From Gemmatimonadota bacterium (GTDB taxonomy: Bacteria; Gemmatimonadota; Gemmatimonadetes; Palauibacterales; KS3-K002), in NCBI GenBank assembly GCA_020344215.1, contig CP070815.1:418073-482072 (forward strand): 64,000 nucleotides of DNA. The letters run 5' to 3'. Below are positions 7,211-17,248 of this stretch, piece after piece (position 1 is the stretch's first letter; every line of letters starts with the position of its first letter). The translations under genes were made by a program, and so were the position numbers. The notes below the pieces were generated by a model, which was not told where the DNA came from, ran no database searches, and saw nothing but the letters and a program-made list of their open reading frames with translations.

Positions 7211-8281
7211 CTAGGTCTTGGTGTTCGCCAGCAGCACCAGCCCGACGCCGAGAAACAGCGAGTTGGGGAACCAGGCCGCCAGCGTCGGCGGAAGGACTCC
7301 ACCCGCGCCCATCCCCTGGGCTATTCGTACACTGATCAGGTAGAGGAGCACCGTGGCGAGGGCCACACCGATGCCCATCGCCGGGCCACGGCTGCCCGTG
7401 CTCATGCCGAGCGCCGAACCGAAAAGCACCACGATCAGACAGGCGATCGGGAAAGCGATTTTGAGCTCTCGCTCGACGATGAGTCTGCGGGCGTCGCCGC
7501 CCGACCTCCTGATCGACTCAATGAAGTGGCCCAGTTCGCGGTAGTTCATCTCCTCGGGGTCCTTCGGTTCCGCGAGCAGCTCCTGCGGGGTCTCCGAGAA
7601 GTCGCGCTGGTAGAGCGAGTCGAAGGCGAACGTCACCGCCTCGTCCCTCTCCGGATAGTAGTGGAGGTGGCCACGCAGCAGCCGCCAGCGGCCTTCGCTC
7701 CACATCCCCACCGGCGCGAAGAGCCGGTAGGTCGGATACTCAGGTCCGGTCCCTTCACGGTCGATCACGATGTCGTCGATCCGGCCTGTGCCCGCCACCA
7801 GCCGCCGCACCGTATACGCCCGCCCGCCGTCGGCGCCGTAGACGAACCTGGTCCGCGTCGTACGGCTGGCGCGCCCTCGCTCACCCAGCGTCTCGGCCCG
7901 CAGCCGGTTGGTCACCGGTACCAGCTCCCCGAGCCCTAGGCCGATGATGCTCATGAACGTGCCCAGCACGATCAGCGGGGCGATGATCCGGTAGAAGCTG
8001 ATCCCGCTCGCCTTCGCAGCGGTCATCTCGAAGTTCCGGCTCATCAGTGCGACGGTGAAGACGGCCCCGAACAGGCTGGCCACGGGGAACGCGAGGCCCA
8101 TCTGGTAGGGGAAATCGAACAAGTAGGCGAGGAACACCTGCTGCGCCGTCAGGCCTCTGGCGAGGTACCTGTCCAGATCGTCGGTCAGCTTGATGATCAT
8201 GAACATGAGCGGGGCGCCGACGACGACGATGAAGAAGACCTTCAGATAGAGGCCGGCGACGTAGCGGTCGAGCGTTCTCAT
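7211..8281 (-). CDS. lptG: LPS export permease LptG/YjgQ family
   Basis: The 356-residue product has the YjgP/YjgQ permease layout. The N-terminus (LDRYVAGLYLKVFFIVVVGAP) begins the first membrane helix. Two further helices occur near 55-75 and 100-120, a periplasmic beta domain lies at about 130-265, and three C-terminal helices follow. LptF and LptG are the membrane half of the LptB2FG ABC exporter, which extracts lipopolysaccharide from the inner membrane and hands it to LptC/LptA. It overlaps lptF by ATGA at 8278-8281, indicating translational coupling. I name it lptG from its order and its size, which is near that of E. coli LptG; F and G are homologous, so the two could be swapped. Confidence 0.88.
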   Translation of the reverse strand: MRTLDRYVAGLYLKVFFIVVVGAPLMFMIIKLTDDLDRYLARGLTAQQVFLAYLFDFPYQMGLAFPVASLFGAVFTVALMSRNFEMTAAKASGISFYRIIAPLIVLGTFMSIIGLGLGELVPVTNRLRAETLGERGRASRTTRTRFVYGADGGRAYTVRRLVAGTGRIDDIVIDREGTGPEYPTYRLFAPVGMWSEGRWRLLRGHLHYYPERDEAVTFAFDSLYQRDFSETPQELLAEPKDPEEMNYRELGHFIESIRRSGGDARRLIVERELKIAFPIACLIVVLFGSALGMSTGSRGPAMGIGVALATVLLYLISVRIAQGMGAGGVLPPTLAAWFPNSLFLGVGLVLLANTKT

Positions 8282-9873
8282 GCGGCCGCTCTCCCTTCTT
8301 CAGCGTCGCCGGAGCTCTGCCGCCGGCGGGGAGGCGGGAGGCCCCGGAGGCGGGCGAGGACGGGATGAACGCGCCGCGAGCCGGAGCGGGAGACCAGGAA
8401 GAGGATGACGATGCCGAGGGCGGCGAACAGTACGTTGGGCGTCCACATCGCCCAGAAGGGCGACAGGAAGTTGCGGTCGGCAAGCTCTTCGCCGCCGATC
8501 AGGAAGACGTAATAGACGCAGAACACGGTGAAGCTCACACCGATCACCATGCCGATGCCGCCCCGTGGGAAGCGGATGCCGATCGGTGCTCCGATGAGGA
8601 CGAAGACGATGGCGGCGACCGGTATTGCGAATTTCTTCTGGATCTCCACCGCGTACCTGCTCAGCTCGCGACGCTGCAGTTGACGACGCGAGGCGATACG
8701 CTCCAGGTCGCCGCGCATCACCGTTGCGAAGCTGAGCGCTTGGCCGTCCGGCGGGAACGGCAGACGACGCATGTAGCGTAGTTGATCCCGGATCTCTCGC
8801 GTCGTAACAGGACTGCGCTCCACCTCGTCGCCGGACGCCGCCGCGTCCTGGTCGGCACGAGGCGCGGGCCGCTCCGGCGCTCTATCCCGGGCGGACACAT
8901 CGCCCGGTCGCGGCTCTTCGTCGACGACCCGGGAATCCTCCTCGCTTGGTATGTCGAGCGGGATTGTCTCAACCGCCGTATCCCCGGGCGATCGTGTGCG
9001 GATCGGGCTGGCCAGAGTCATCAGGGCGTCCAGCGTATCGGCCAGCTCCCGGATGCGGTCGCGTCGATTCGCTACCTCCTCCTGCATCATGGAGATGTTC
9101 ATCTCGCGGTCGCCGCGCCAATCAGCGCTGCGGCCGCGTTCCAGCTCATTCGTGACCCCCAACACGCGGATCACCTGCTTCGCATAGTAGGTGCGCTGCG
9201 CCATGCTGGGCTTGTCGGTGTCCAGCTCGTGCATCGAGCCGTCGTAGAGTGTGAGGTAGAGGTCGGTTTGAGCCTCGTTAAAGGCCATATGGCCGGAGTC
9301 GGCATAGATCGTCCGGTTGGTGTTCGGTCGGCCGACGTCGAAGATCACTAAATCCCAGAGCACGCTCCGCATGCGCTCGATCCGCGCCGCCTGGAGGAAC
9401 AGCTTGCCGTCCACCACCTCATTCACCACGCGCTCACGCAACTCGAAGGTCGGCCGCTTACGAGCGATGTCCGAGAGTAGGGTTCGCAGCTTGTGGTTCG
9501 ATTCGGGGAGAAGACGGTCGTTGAACACGACCATACCTGCAGCGATGACGGTGGCTGCGACGAGCACCGGAAAGATGATGCGGGTCAGGCCGACACCTCC
9601 GGCTTTGACCGCCGTGATCTCGTTGTCCCCGCTCAGTCGGCTGAACGTGTAGAGGACCGCTACCAGGACTGCCATCGGCATCGTCATGGCGACGATGAAC
9701 GGAACCGACAGACCGAAGACCTCGCCGATCACGTACCAGGGCAGCCCCTTGCCCACCAGATCGCCGAATCGCTTGGCGAGCTGGTTGAGGAGCATCAGGC
9801 CGGTGGAGACGCCGAGCGCTGCGACGAAAGGCCCGATATGCTCGCGAAGTATGTAGCGCCTCAGTATCTTCAT
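8278..9873 (-). CDS. lptF: LPS export permease LptF/YjgP family, with long internal insert
   Basis: The product has 531 residues, far longer than the roughly 360 typical of LptF. The N-terminus (ILRRYILREHIGPFVAALGV) and three early helices, followed by three late helices (for example FAIPVAAIVFVLIGAPIGIRF), are the standard YjgP/YjgQ arrangement. The extra length lies in the periplasmic region between about residues 285 and 365. There a Pro/Glu/Asp/Arg-rich segment (including PSEEDSRVVDEEPRPGD) of low complexity precedes a short helix (TTREIRDQLRYMRRL). It is the first gene of the leftward lptF-lptG pair and is divergent from sprA, with a 59-nt gap between starts. Confidence 0.86.
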   Translation of the reverse strand: MKILRRYILREHIGPFVAALGVSTGLMLLNQLAKRFGDLVGKGLPWYVIGEVFGLSVPFIVAMTMPMAVLVAVLYTFSRLSGDNEITAVKAGGVGLTRIIFPVLVAATVIAAGMVVFNDRLLPESNHKLRTLLSDIARKRPTFELRERVVNEVVDGKLFLQAARIERMRSVLWDLVIFDVGRPNTNRTIYADSGHMAFNEAQTDLYLTLYDGSMHELDTDKPSMAQRTYYAKQVIRVLGVTNELERGRSADWRGDREMNISMMQEEVANRRDRIRELADTLDALMTLASPIRTRSPGDTAVETIPLDIPSEEDSRVVDEEPRPGDVSARDRAPERPAPRADQDAAASGDEVERSPVTTREIRDQLRYMRRLPFPPDGQALSFATVMRGDLERIASRRQLQRRELSRYAVEIQKKFAIPVAAIVFVLIGAPIGIRFPRGGIGMVIGVSFTVFCVYYVFLIGGEELADRNFLSPFWAMWTPNVLFAALGIVILFLVSRSGSRRVHPVLARLRGLPPPRRRQSSGDAEEGRAAA

Positions 9874-9932
9874 GGTCTGTCGAGAACCCAGCGAATTCCG
9901 TCCCCGGTCAGTACACCGATCTCGGTTAAAAG

Positions 9933-12900
9933 GTGCGCCTAAAGCTCGCTATATTCGGCGGCGCTGCCGTCATTCTGGCCCCGGGATGGTCCCCGTGGCA
10001 AGCTGGCGCCTCGGATTTCAGCGCCACGGCGAGCCCATCCGCCCAGGACACGGCCGCCCAGGATACGGCGGCGGCGCCTCCCGGGCCGCCCCGACTGGCC
10101 ATCGGACTCAAGGATACCCCGCTCCCCTTCGCCATCGATCTCACATCGCGCCTGCCCGACCCGGTCCGCCAGCGTCCCGAGTTGTGGCTTAGGTCACGAA
10201 ACCGGGGGGAACTCTGGGCGGCCGAGTTGGGTCGTCGAGCCCAGGGGTGGACGGCTGTCCTCTGGCTGGCCCGTCGGCCCCTGGTGGCGCCCGCTCCTCC
10301 GGCCGGGCCGGTGGAGGATCTGGAGGTCCGGGCGGCGGAGGAGGAGGCGGAGCTCGAGGGTGAGCCGGCAGTCGCAGCGCCGGCTGAGAGGGCGACGGCG
10401 CAGCCGGAAGAGGAGCCGCCGATCCCGGATGTGCTCGGCCAATACGCGGACCTGGGGTTTACGGTGGACGGACGGGTGGAGATCGGCGGCGGCTGGAACC
10501 GTTTCCGGCCATGCGATGTGACGCTTCAGGTCGACTGTAGCCCGAGCCTGATCCCGACCCTCAAGCCGGATATCCAGTTTGGCGCGCGGGTGGGGGGCAC
10601 CGTCTCGCAGCGAGTCCACGTGAGCGTGGACTACGACAACCGGCGCGAGTTCGATGCAGCGAACAACATCAACCTCTACTACCAGGGCCTCGGGGACGAG
10701 ATCATTCAACGCGTAGAGGTCGGCGACGTCAGCTTTCCCCTACCGCACAGCCGCTATCTGACGCGGGGGATACCCGCCGGCAATTTCGGGTTCCGGGCGG
10801 CGGGTCAGATGGGGCCCGTCGACTTTCAGGCGGTGTGGGCCCAGCAGAAGGGCGATCTGGGGAGTCGTGAGCTGCAGGTCGGCGGTACGGGCCAGGGCTT
10901 CGAGCAGCGTGCGACCACGATACTCGATGACGCCGACTACGAGCGCGGACGGTTCTTCTTCTTATTCAACCCGACGCGTCTGTTCGATTATCCGCATGTC
11001 GATATCCAGCGGCTCTTGGCCTCCGACGCGCCATCGGATGTGAGGCCGGCATCCGTTGTTAAGGTGTACCGCTACGAGGTTCTGGGCGTGGATGTCGGCG
11101 CCCAGATCCCAGAGGGCTTCATCACGGCGATAGCGGTGGCGACGGACACGCTGCAGACAGACCTGGGTGCCGACACCGTAGTCGTGGACACGCTCACCGG
11201 GTTGTTCCGGCCGCTCGTCGAGGGTGAAGACTACGTCCTTCACCAGAGCGGCCTGTGGCTGCAGCTTCGGAACACGCTGTCGGTGCAGGAAGGTCTGGCG
11301 CTCACCTACATCAGCGCTGACGGTGAGGAGATCGGCACGTTCGGCGCAGAGGCGGCGTCGGATGCGCATAACGCGGATCCCGAGAACATCCCGCCGCCGA
11401 CGCTGGAGCTCATCAAAGGTGTGAACCAGCGGCCGGGCACGGCGACGTGGCGGCGCGAGATGCACCACGTCTATAGGGTCTCGGTGAGCCCCGGGGTCGT
11501 ACTCACGAGCGTGGAGCTCATCATCTCGCAGGGCGATCCCGAGGTGGGTAACACGTTCCGGTCGACGCCGAGCGGTACGCAGCTGGAGTTCCTGAAGATC
11601 TTCGGGCTCGATGATAGTCCCACCGACAACCTGCTCGACGCATCGCGGATCTACGACGCCGGAGAGTTCGGCGTCGACGGGACGACCTCGGGACCGACGG
11701 GCACGTATATCGTGCTGCCGACCCTCGAGCCCTTCCAATTGCCGCCACCTCTGCGCGATGTCAGCGATCCGCTGAACGGCGAGCCGTTTCCTTTAGAGCC
11801 TGGGGATCAGAACACGGCGATCTATGAGGAACCCAACGACCAGGCTCGCCTCGGCTCGAATCTCTACCTGTTGACGATCGGCTACAGGCAGAGATTCGAG
11901 GGCTTCCTTTCGACGATCTCTCTGGGGCTCGGTGGTGTGCGGGAAGGCAGCGAGCGCGTCACTATCGCCGAGCGCGAGCTGGTGCGCGGCGAAGACTACA
12001 TCATCGACTACGACATCGGACAGATCGAGCTGCGCACGCCCGAGCGCTGGTTCCAGGACAACCCCGACGCCAGGGTGCGCGTGACCTTTGAGCAGAAGCC
12101 GCTGTTTCAGCTTGCGCCGACCTCCGTCTTCGGCTTGCAGGCGCGCTACGGACTGGGCCGGGTCGGTGACATCAACTTCATCGGCCTGTCGCAGTCCGAG
12201 AAGACGCTGCAGACGCGGCCAGAGCTCGGCCTGGAGCCGGGCGCCGTGCGATTGGGCGGGGTCTCGGCTCGCTTGAACTTCAGACCGGATTGGCTCACCG
12301 ACTTCGCGAACGCGATACCCGGCGTCGATTCGGATGCGCCCTCCTCGATCTCGCTGGATGGTGAGCTCGCCGTGTCGTTGCCGAGCACCAACACACAGGG
12401 CGTCACGTACGTCGAGGACTTTGAGGGCGGTACCGGCTTCCACGTGCCTTTGCTGTCGCGCGGCTGGCGTCTCGGGGCGGCGCCGTCGACCAACGAGGGC
12501 GCCGAGACCGTGGCACCCCTGTTCTTCGATGAAACCAATGCCGCGGAGCTGGTCTGGCAGGACCAGTACAACGTGCTGACCGCCGAAGGCGAGGTGGTGT
12601 TCGGAGGTCTGTTCCCCGGCCAGATCGACGATGAACTCCGTATCCAGGGACAAACACGGCCCGAGCCCGTCCTGACGATGAGCTTGCGGATGCCGGAGAA
12701 CCGCAGGCTGGCACCTAATCCGAGCCCAGCGTCCGGCCCGGCCTGGGCATCGGTCACGAACGTGATCGCGGCCAACGGGCAGAACTTCACGACCATCGAG
12801 TTCCTCGAGTTCTACGTCGCGGTGAGCGACGAGCGCGCCGATTCGACCGACCTGGTGATCGACTTGGGGACGGTCAGCGAGGACGCGTTCGCCATCGACT

Positions 12901-15900
12901 CGCTGGGCGTGCCTTCCGGCATCAGCCAGCTCAACCGCGAGGTGAACCCTCCTCAGGTCTGGAGCAGCGCCGACGACATCGGCCTCTGGGGCACCGGGTG
13001 CGAGGCGGAACTCGGGAGCCGCATCTACCGGCTCGGCGAAGTCGCCGCCAACTGCACCCGGAATAACGGCCTCGAGGACTCTGAAGACCTGAATCAGAAC
13101 AGCGTCCTGGATGACGAGGAGCGCTTCTTCCGCTACACAGTCGAGATCGGCGATCCTACCAGTCCGTACTTCGTCCGTGAGGCCAACGAGGTAGACGGCG
13201 CTCGCTTCCGCCTCTTCCGCGTCCCGCTGCGCCGCCCCGATCACCGTGAGCGAGTCAGCGACGCCGATTTCCAGAACGTGCGGCACCTCCGCCTGACGGC
13301 GATATCGGAGTCGGACAACCGGCTCATGCTGGCGCGCGTCAGATTCCTCGGCTCGCGCTGGCTCAAGCGCGGCGACAGCGGCGTGGTCGAGGGCCTGACC
13401 GACACGACCACGGTCGATGTAGTGGGGACGCCCGTCGAGGTAGGTCCGATCAGCACGCTGGATGCGCGCTACGAGCCTCCGCCCGGGGTGACCGACGAGG
13501 TGGCGAACCAGGGCGATGAGTTCGGCCTCGGCGGCGTCACGATCAACGAGCAGTCGCTGAGCATCCGCTTCACCGACCTCGGCGCGGGCCAGCGGGCCGA
13601 GACCTACCTGCAGTATGCCCAGACGGCCCGCGACTTCCTCGCCTACCGGGGTTTGAGAGTTTGGGCTCTCGGCATCGACGGCCCCTGGGGCACCGACGGA
13701 GCGCCGCTGCGCTTCTTCGTGCGGCTCGGCGAGGATAAAGGCAACTATTACCTCTATCAGGCCGAGCTGGCGGAGGTACCGCCCGGCGCGGAGGGTCCGC
13801 AGTTGCGTCAGGCGTGGCTGCCGGAGATCCGGATCGACTTCGAGCGCTTCATCGCGCTGCGCGCGCGGGCCGAGGATATCATGCTGAGGCGGGGCGGACT
13901 TCCTGGGGACAGCGTGCTGCAGGTCTGGGATGTGGACGTGTTCGCGGACGGCGACAGTACATACGCCATCGTGATCAACCAGCGCTCGCGCGCGCCCAAC
14001 CTGGCCGCCATCCGGCAGATCTCACTCGGTGCTCACAACGCGAGTCTCGATCCGGCCGTCTCCGGCGAGGTCTGGGTGGATGACCTACGGCTCGACCTGC
14101 CGGTCGACAACACGGGCGTCGTCGGGCGGATCGACATGGACGTCAGGGCATCGGACGTCCTCGGCTTGAACTTCTCGTATTCCAACGAGAACCCCTATTT
14201 CCGCCAGCTCGCCCAGGATCCGAGCTTCCGTTCGGCCAGCGCCTATCGGGTCGGAGGTCGGCTCGAGTTCGGCCAGGTCCTTCCGGAGTCGTGGGCCGTG
14301 AACATGCCGTTCAACGTGTCGTACGTGACTGCCGGCACCAAGCCAGTGCTGTTGCCGCGTACCGACATCGCGGCCGAGCGGCTGGCCGGCCTGCGGGCGC
14401 CCGAGAGCCGGAACCTCCGCATGGACCTCACGCTCAACAAGCGGCCCTCGACCACTTCGCCGGCGGTCGGCTGGCTGATCGACAACTCGTCGGTGAGGCT
14501 GACCTACGACAAAGGCTCGGGCCGCACATCGCGCTCGGAGACCGAGTCGTCGGGGTTCGCGGCAAGTTACGGCTTCCGCGACAACGTCGGTGAGATTTCT
14601 ATTCCGTTCTTCCCGGGTCCGCTGGAGCATGTCGTCTTCTTCCTGCCGGAGTCGGTCCGGCGGTCGCGCCTGCGGCTGACCCCCACGTCGTTCCAGCTCG
14701 GGACGACGTACGTCGACAGGGAAGCGCGGACGCGGCGGTTCGAGGAGATCGTGGAGCTCCCCGAAGATTCGAGTGTTGTGCCGATCATCACGCTCGACGA
14801 GCGCCTGCAGACCAACACGACACTCAACCTCGAGCCGATCACCGATCTTACCGGGCGGTTCTTCTTCATGCAGGGCCGCGATCTGGTGCCCACCGACGAG
14901 GTCGTGCGCGGTGAGGCCGCTCAGGAGCTCATCGACACCGAGCGCTCCGGCGTTCTCGGAGTCGATCTGGGTTGGGTCGTCGCGCGGACCGTCGACGTGA
15001 ACTGGACCTACCGCCCGGTCCTCGCGCCGTGGCTAACGCCGCAGCTCAGCTTCGATACCCGCTTCGATCTCAACACCGGCGCCTCGTTCGTCGACGAGCA
15101 GCAAGGCGACACGGTCCTGACCCGTGACTTCAGCGGCTCGCGCAGCGTGCGCATCTCGGCGGGCTTCAACACGCCGGTGTTCCTGCGCGCGCTCATCGGC
15201 CAGGATAGCTCCGGGGTCGTCGGGGCCTTTCTGGGGCTGATGGACCGAGTGGACCTCTTCTCCATCACGTGGGTCACGGGGCTGGGCTCGAGCTTCCGGC
15301 GCCGGGCGGCCAGCCCGTCTCTGGCGTATCAGTTGGGCTTCGGGGGGTTCGACGACTTCCAGATCCAGCGCGGGGACACAGCCAGCCGGGTGAGCGACAC
15401 CGAGGCGCTAACGCTGAGCACTGGCTTCCGGCTCCCGCTCGGTGCCGGGCTCAACGTAGACTACACGACCAACGATCTGTTCAGCTGGTCGCCTCGCACT
15501 CAGACCCGAACGAGGCGAACGACGTGGCCGAGTCTGACGGTTAGCTGGAACCGTCTGCCGATTCCCCGATTCCTCAGAGGCTGGGTCGCCGCCCTGGGGC
15601 TCCGTGCCGGATACACTGTGCGCGAAATCAGCAGCGTTATCCTCGACGCGGACCAGGATCGTGGTAGCGAGGTCACAACGATCCCGTTCAACTTGGACCT
15701 CGTGTTGACGACGCAGTGGTCGCTGAACTACAGCTTGACGCTGACGGACGAGAAGCGCATCGACCCTACCGGTGTGACCTTCAGAGATCAAACGGGCCAT
15801 ACTTTGCAGGTGACGGGCCAGCTGCGGGCGTTGACGACGACGGGGCAATTTCGCAACCCGCTTCGCGTTTCGTTGCGGTTCTCGCACAATGATCAGGATC

Positions 15901-16163
15901 AGTGCAGGCGCCTTGGCGCCGCCTTCGTGGTCCTGCCGCCCGATCCCGACCCGGGCTCCGCGGTGCCCTCCTGCGAGCCGTTCACCGACCTCTTGATCCG
16001 CGACGTTGGGCTCACGGTCAATACCGATGTGCCGCCGTTCGTGGTCGGGCTACAGGCTTTCTGGCGCGACACCCAAAGCCAGATCGGCCAGCGACCTGGA
16101 TCGACGCAGCTCGAGATATCACTTTTCGGGCAATTCCTCTTCGAGACGGGAGAGATCCGTTGA
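9933..16163 (+). CDS. sprA: SprA-like giant outer-membrane protein
   Basis: The 2,076-residue product begins at a GTG and has a signal peptide ending near residue 26 (WQAGA). A Pro/Glu/Ala-rich linker (about 40-160) follows. From about 175 the SprA pattern is visible: VSVDYDNRREFDAANNINLY, a later VEDFEGG near 830, and GEVWVDDLRLD near 1378. The C-terminal third is rich in alternating beta strands expected of a large barrel. In Flavobacteria SprA is the type IX secretion translocon, a very large single-chain barrel of about 2,400 residues; the homologue here is somewhat shorter. No other type IX components lie in the window, so the function is inferred from homology alone. It is coupled to the M28 lipoprotein by a TTGA overlap. 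Confidence 0.85.
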   Translation: MRLKLAIFGGAAVILAPGWSPWQAGASDFSATASPSAQDTAAQDTAAAPPGPPRLAIGLKDTPLPFAIDLTSRLPDPVRQRPELWLRSRNRGELWAAELGRRAQGWTAVLWLARRPLVAPAPPAGPVEDLEVRAAEEEAELEGEPAVAAPAERATAQPEEEPPIPDVLGQYADLGFTVDGRVEIGGGWNRFRPCDVTLQVDCSPSLIPTLKPDIQFGARVGGTVSQRVHVSVDYDNRREFDAANNINLYYQGLGDEIIQRVEVGDVSFPLPHSRYLTRGIPAGNFGFRAAGQMGPVDFQAVWAQQKGDLGSRELQVGGTGQGFEQRATTILDDADYERGRFFFLFNPTRLFDYPHVDIQRLLASDAPSDVRPASVVKVYRYEVLGVDVGAQIPEGFITAIAVATDTLQTDLGADTVVVDTLTGLFRPLVEGEDYVLHQSGLWLQLRNTLSVQEGLALTYISADGEEIGTFGAEAASDAHNADPENIPPPTLELIKGVNQRPGTATWRREMHHVYRVSVSPGVVLTSVELIISQGDPEVGNTFRSTPSGTQLEFLKIFGLDDSPTDNLLDASRIYDAGEFGVDGTTSGPTGTYIVLPTLEPFQLPPPLRDVSDPLNGEPFPLEPGDQNTAIYEEPNDQARLGSNLYLLTIGYRQRFEGFLSTISLGLGGVREGSERVTIAERELVRGEDYIIDYDIGQIELRTPERWFQDNPDARVRVTFEQKPLFQLAPTSVFGLQARYGLGRVGDINFIGLSQSEKTLQTRPELGLEPGAVRLGGVSARLNFRPDWLTDFANAIPGVDSDAPSSISLDGELAVSLPSTNTQGVTYVEDFEGGTGFHVPLLSRGWRLGAAPSTNEGAETVAPLFFDETNAAELVWQDQYNVLTAEGEVVFGGLFPGQIDDELRIQGQTRPEPVLTMSLRMPENRRLAPNPSPASGPAWASVTNVIAANGQNFTTIEFLEFYVAVSDERADSTDLVIDLGTVSEDAFAIDSLGVPSGISQLNREVNPPQVWSSADDIGLWGTGCEAELGSRIYRLGEVAANCTRNNGLEDSEDLNQNSVLDDEERFFRYTVEIGDPTSPYFVREANEVDGARFRLFRVPLRRPDHRERVSDADFQNVRHLRLTAISESDNRLMLARVRFLGSRWLKRGDSGVVEGLTDTTTVDVVGTPVEVGPISTLDARYEPPPGVTDEVANQGDEFGLGGVTINEQSLSIRFTDLGAGQRAETYLQYAQTARDFLAYRGLRVWALGIDGPWGTDGAPLRFFVRLGEDKGNYYLYQAELAEVPPGAEGPQLRQAWLPEIRIDFERFIALRARAEDIMLRRGGLPGDSVLQVWDVDVFADGDSTYAIVINQRSRAPNLAAIRQISLGAHNASLDPAVSGEVWVDDLRLDLPVDNTGVVGRIDMDVRASDVLGLNFSYSNENPYFRQLAQDPSFRSASAYRVGGRLEFGQVLPESWAVNMPFNVSYVTAGTKPVLLPRTDIAAERLAGLRAPESRNLRMDLTLNKRPSTTSPAVGWLIDNSSVRLTYDKGSGRTSRSETESSGFAASYGFRDNVGEISIPFFPGPLEHVVFFLPESVRRSRLRLTPTSFQLGTTYVDREARTRRFEEIVELPEDSSVVPIITLDERLQTNTTLNLEPITDLTGRFFFMQGRDLVPTDEVVRGEAAQELIDTERSGVLGVDLGWVVARTVDVNWTYRPVLAPWLTPQLSFDTRFDLNTGASFVDEQQGDTVLTRDFSGSRSVRISAGFNTPVFLRALIGQDSSGVVGAFLGLMDRVDLFSITWVTGLGSSFRRRAASPSLAYQLGFGGFDDFQIQRGDTASRVSDTEALTLSTGFRLPLGAGLNVDYTTNDLFSWSPRTQTRTRRTTWPSLTVSWNRLPIPRFLRGWVAALGLRAGYTVREISSVILDADQDRGSEVTTIPFNLDLVLTTQWSLNYSLTLTDEKRIDPTGVTFRDQTGHTLQVTGQLRALTTTGQFRNPLRVSLRFSHNDQDQCRRLGAAFVVLPPDPDPGSAVPSCEPFTDLLIRDVGLTVNTDVPPFVVGLQAFWRDTQSQIGQRPGSTQLEISLFGQFLFETGEIR

Positions 16164-17125
16164 TAGGGAACAGTAGAGACGGAATCGGCGTGGCCACCTT
16201 GTGCGCCTGTGCGTTGGCAGTTGCCGCCTGTGGCGGCGCGGAAGGCGAGCCCAACCACGATGTGGATCGGCCGATTGCGATCTCCTACCCGCGCTTCGAT
16301 GGCGCGTCGGCCTACGAGCTGGTGCGGCGGCAGGTCGCCTTCGGCCCGCGTATCCCGGGAAGCGAGGGTCATCGGGCGATGGCCGAATGGATGGAGGTCT
16401 TCCTGGCGGAGCGGGCGGATACGCTGATTGTGCAGCGATTCACACACGTCACGGTAGGCGGTGACACCCTGCCGCTGGTTAATCTCCTGGCGCGGTTCCG
16501 TCCGCACGAATCGCCCTCGGTGCTGCTCCTCGCTCACTGGGATACGCGGCCGAAGTCCGACGAAGCCTACGATCCCGAAGACCGCGAGAAGCCGGTGCCC
16601 GGGGCGAATGACGGCGCATCGGGGACCGCCATCCTGCTGGAGCTGGCGTCGATGATGCAAGGGTCGCCTGCGCCGCGCGGCGTAGATCTGCTGCTCGTGG
16701 ACGGTGAGGACTACGGCGACTTCGCAGAGGGCCTCGACGTTTTCCTGGGGTCGCGCCACTTCGCGCGCAATCTCCCCGAGGATTTCGACCCAGAGTTCGG
16801 CGTCCTGCTCGATATGGTGGGCGACCGCGATCTCGATATCTACATCGAGTCGTACTCGAACCAGTATGCTCCGGAGGTTGTGGACCTGGTGTGGAACATC
16901 GCGCACGGCATGGGGTTCAGCGACGTCTTTCACCGCAGGACACGCCACGCCATGCGGGACGACCACATCCCGTTGAACGAGGCCGGGATTCCGACCATAA
17001 ACATCATCGATTTCGACGACTACCCTTACTGGCACACGCCCGATGACACACCCGACAAAGTCTCCGCCTCGAGCCTGGGCGTCGTTGGCGCCGTGATGAC
17101 CCGGCTCATCTATCGCGGGCGCTGA
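16160..17125 (+). CDS. M28-family lipoprotein resembling glutaminyl-peptide cyclotransferase
   Basis: I place the start at a TTG whose last two bases overlap the sprA stop (TTGA). This gives a lipoprotein signal with lipobox VAAC (Cys near residue 24) and 321 residues in total; a GTG at 16190 is an alternative. M28 metal-site residues are visible as H126 (AHWD), D151 (NDGASG), E183 in DGEDYGD, D218 in LLDMVGD and H292. The segments RDDHIPLNEAGIP (D267) and YWHTPDD (W291-H292) closely resemble glutaminyl cyclases, in which an Asp of DDHIP and the Trp-His pair form the active site; plain aminopeptidases of this clan lack that combination. The likely role is conversion of N-terminal Gln to pyroglutamate on exported proteins. 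An aminopeptidase remains possible. Confidence 0.78.
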   Translation: MIGNSRDGIGVATLCACALAVAACGGAEGEPNHDVDRPIAISYPRFDGASAYELVRRQVAFGPRIPGSEGHRAMAEWMEVFLAERADTLIVQRFTHVTVGGDTLPLVNLLARFRPHESPSVLLLAHWDTRPKSDEAYDPEDREKPVPGANDGASGTAILLELASMMQGSPAPRGVDLLLVDGEDYGDFAEGLDVFLGSRHFARNLPEDFDPEFGVLLDMVGDRDLDIYIESYSNQYAPEVVDLVWNIAHGMGFSDVFHRRTRHAMRDDHIPLNEAGIPTINIIDFDDYPYWHTPDDTPDKVSASSLGVVGAVMTRLIYRGR

Positions 17126-17248
17126 GCCGAAGGCTCGCGGCGCGCACCGCGTTGACGATTCGTTGAGCCGCCTGACGAACGTATCCGTCGGGGAGTACCC
17201 CTCCAGGCTCTTTCGAGGAGGCGACCACGTGCTACATGGCGACCCGCG

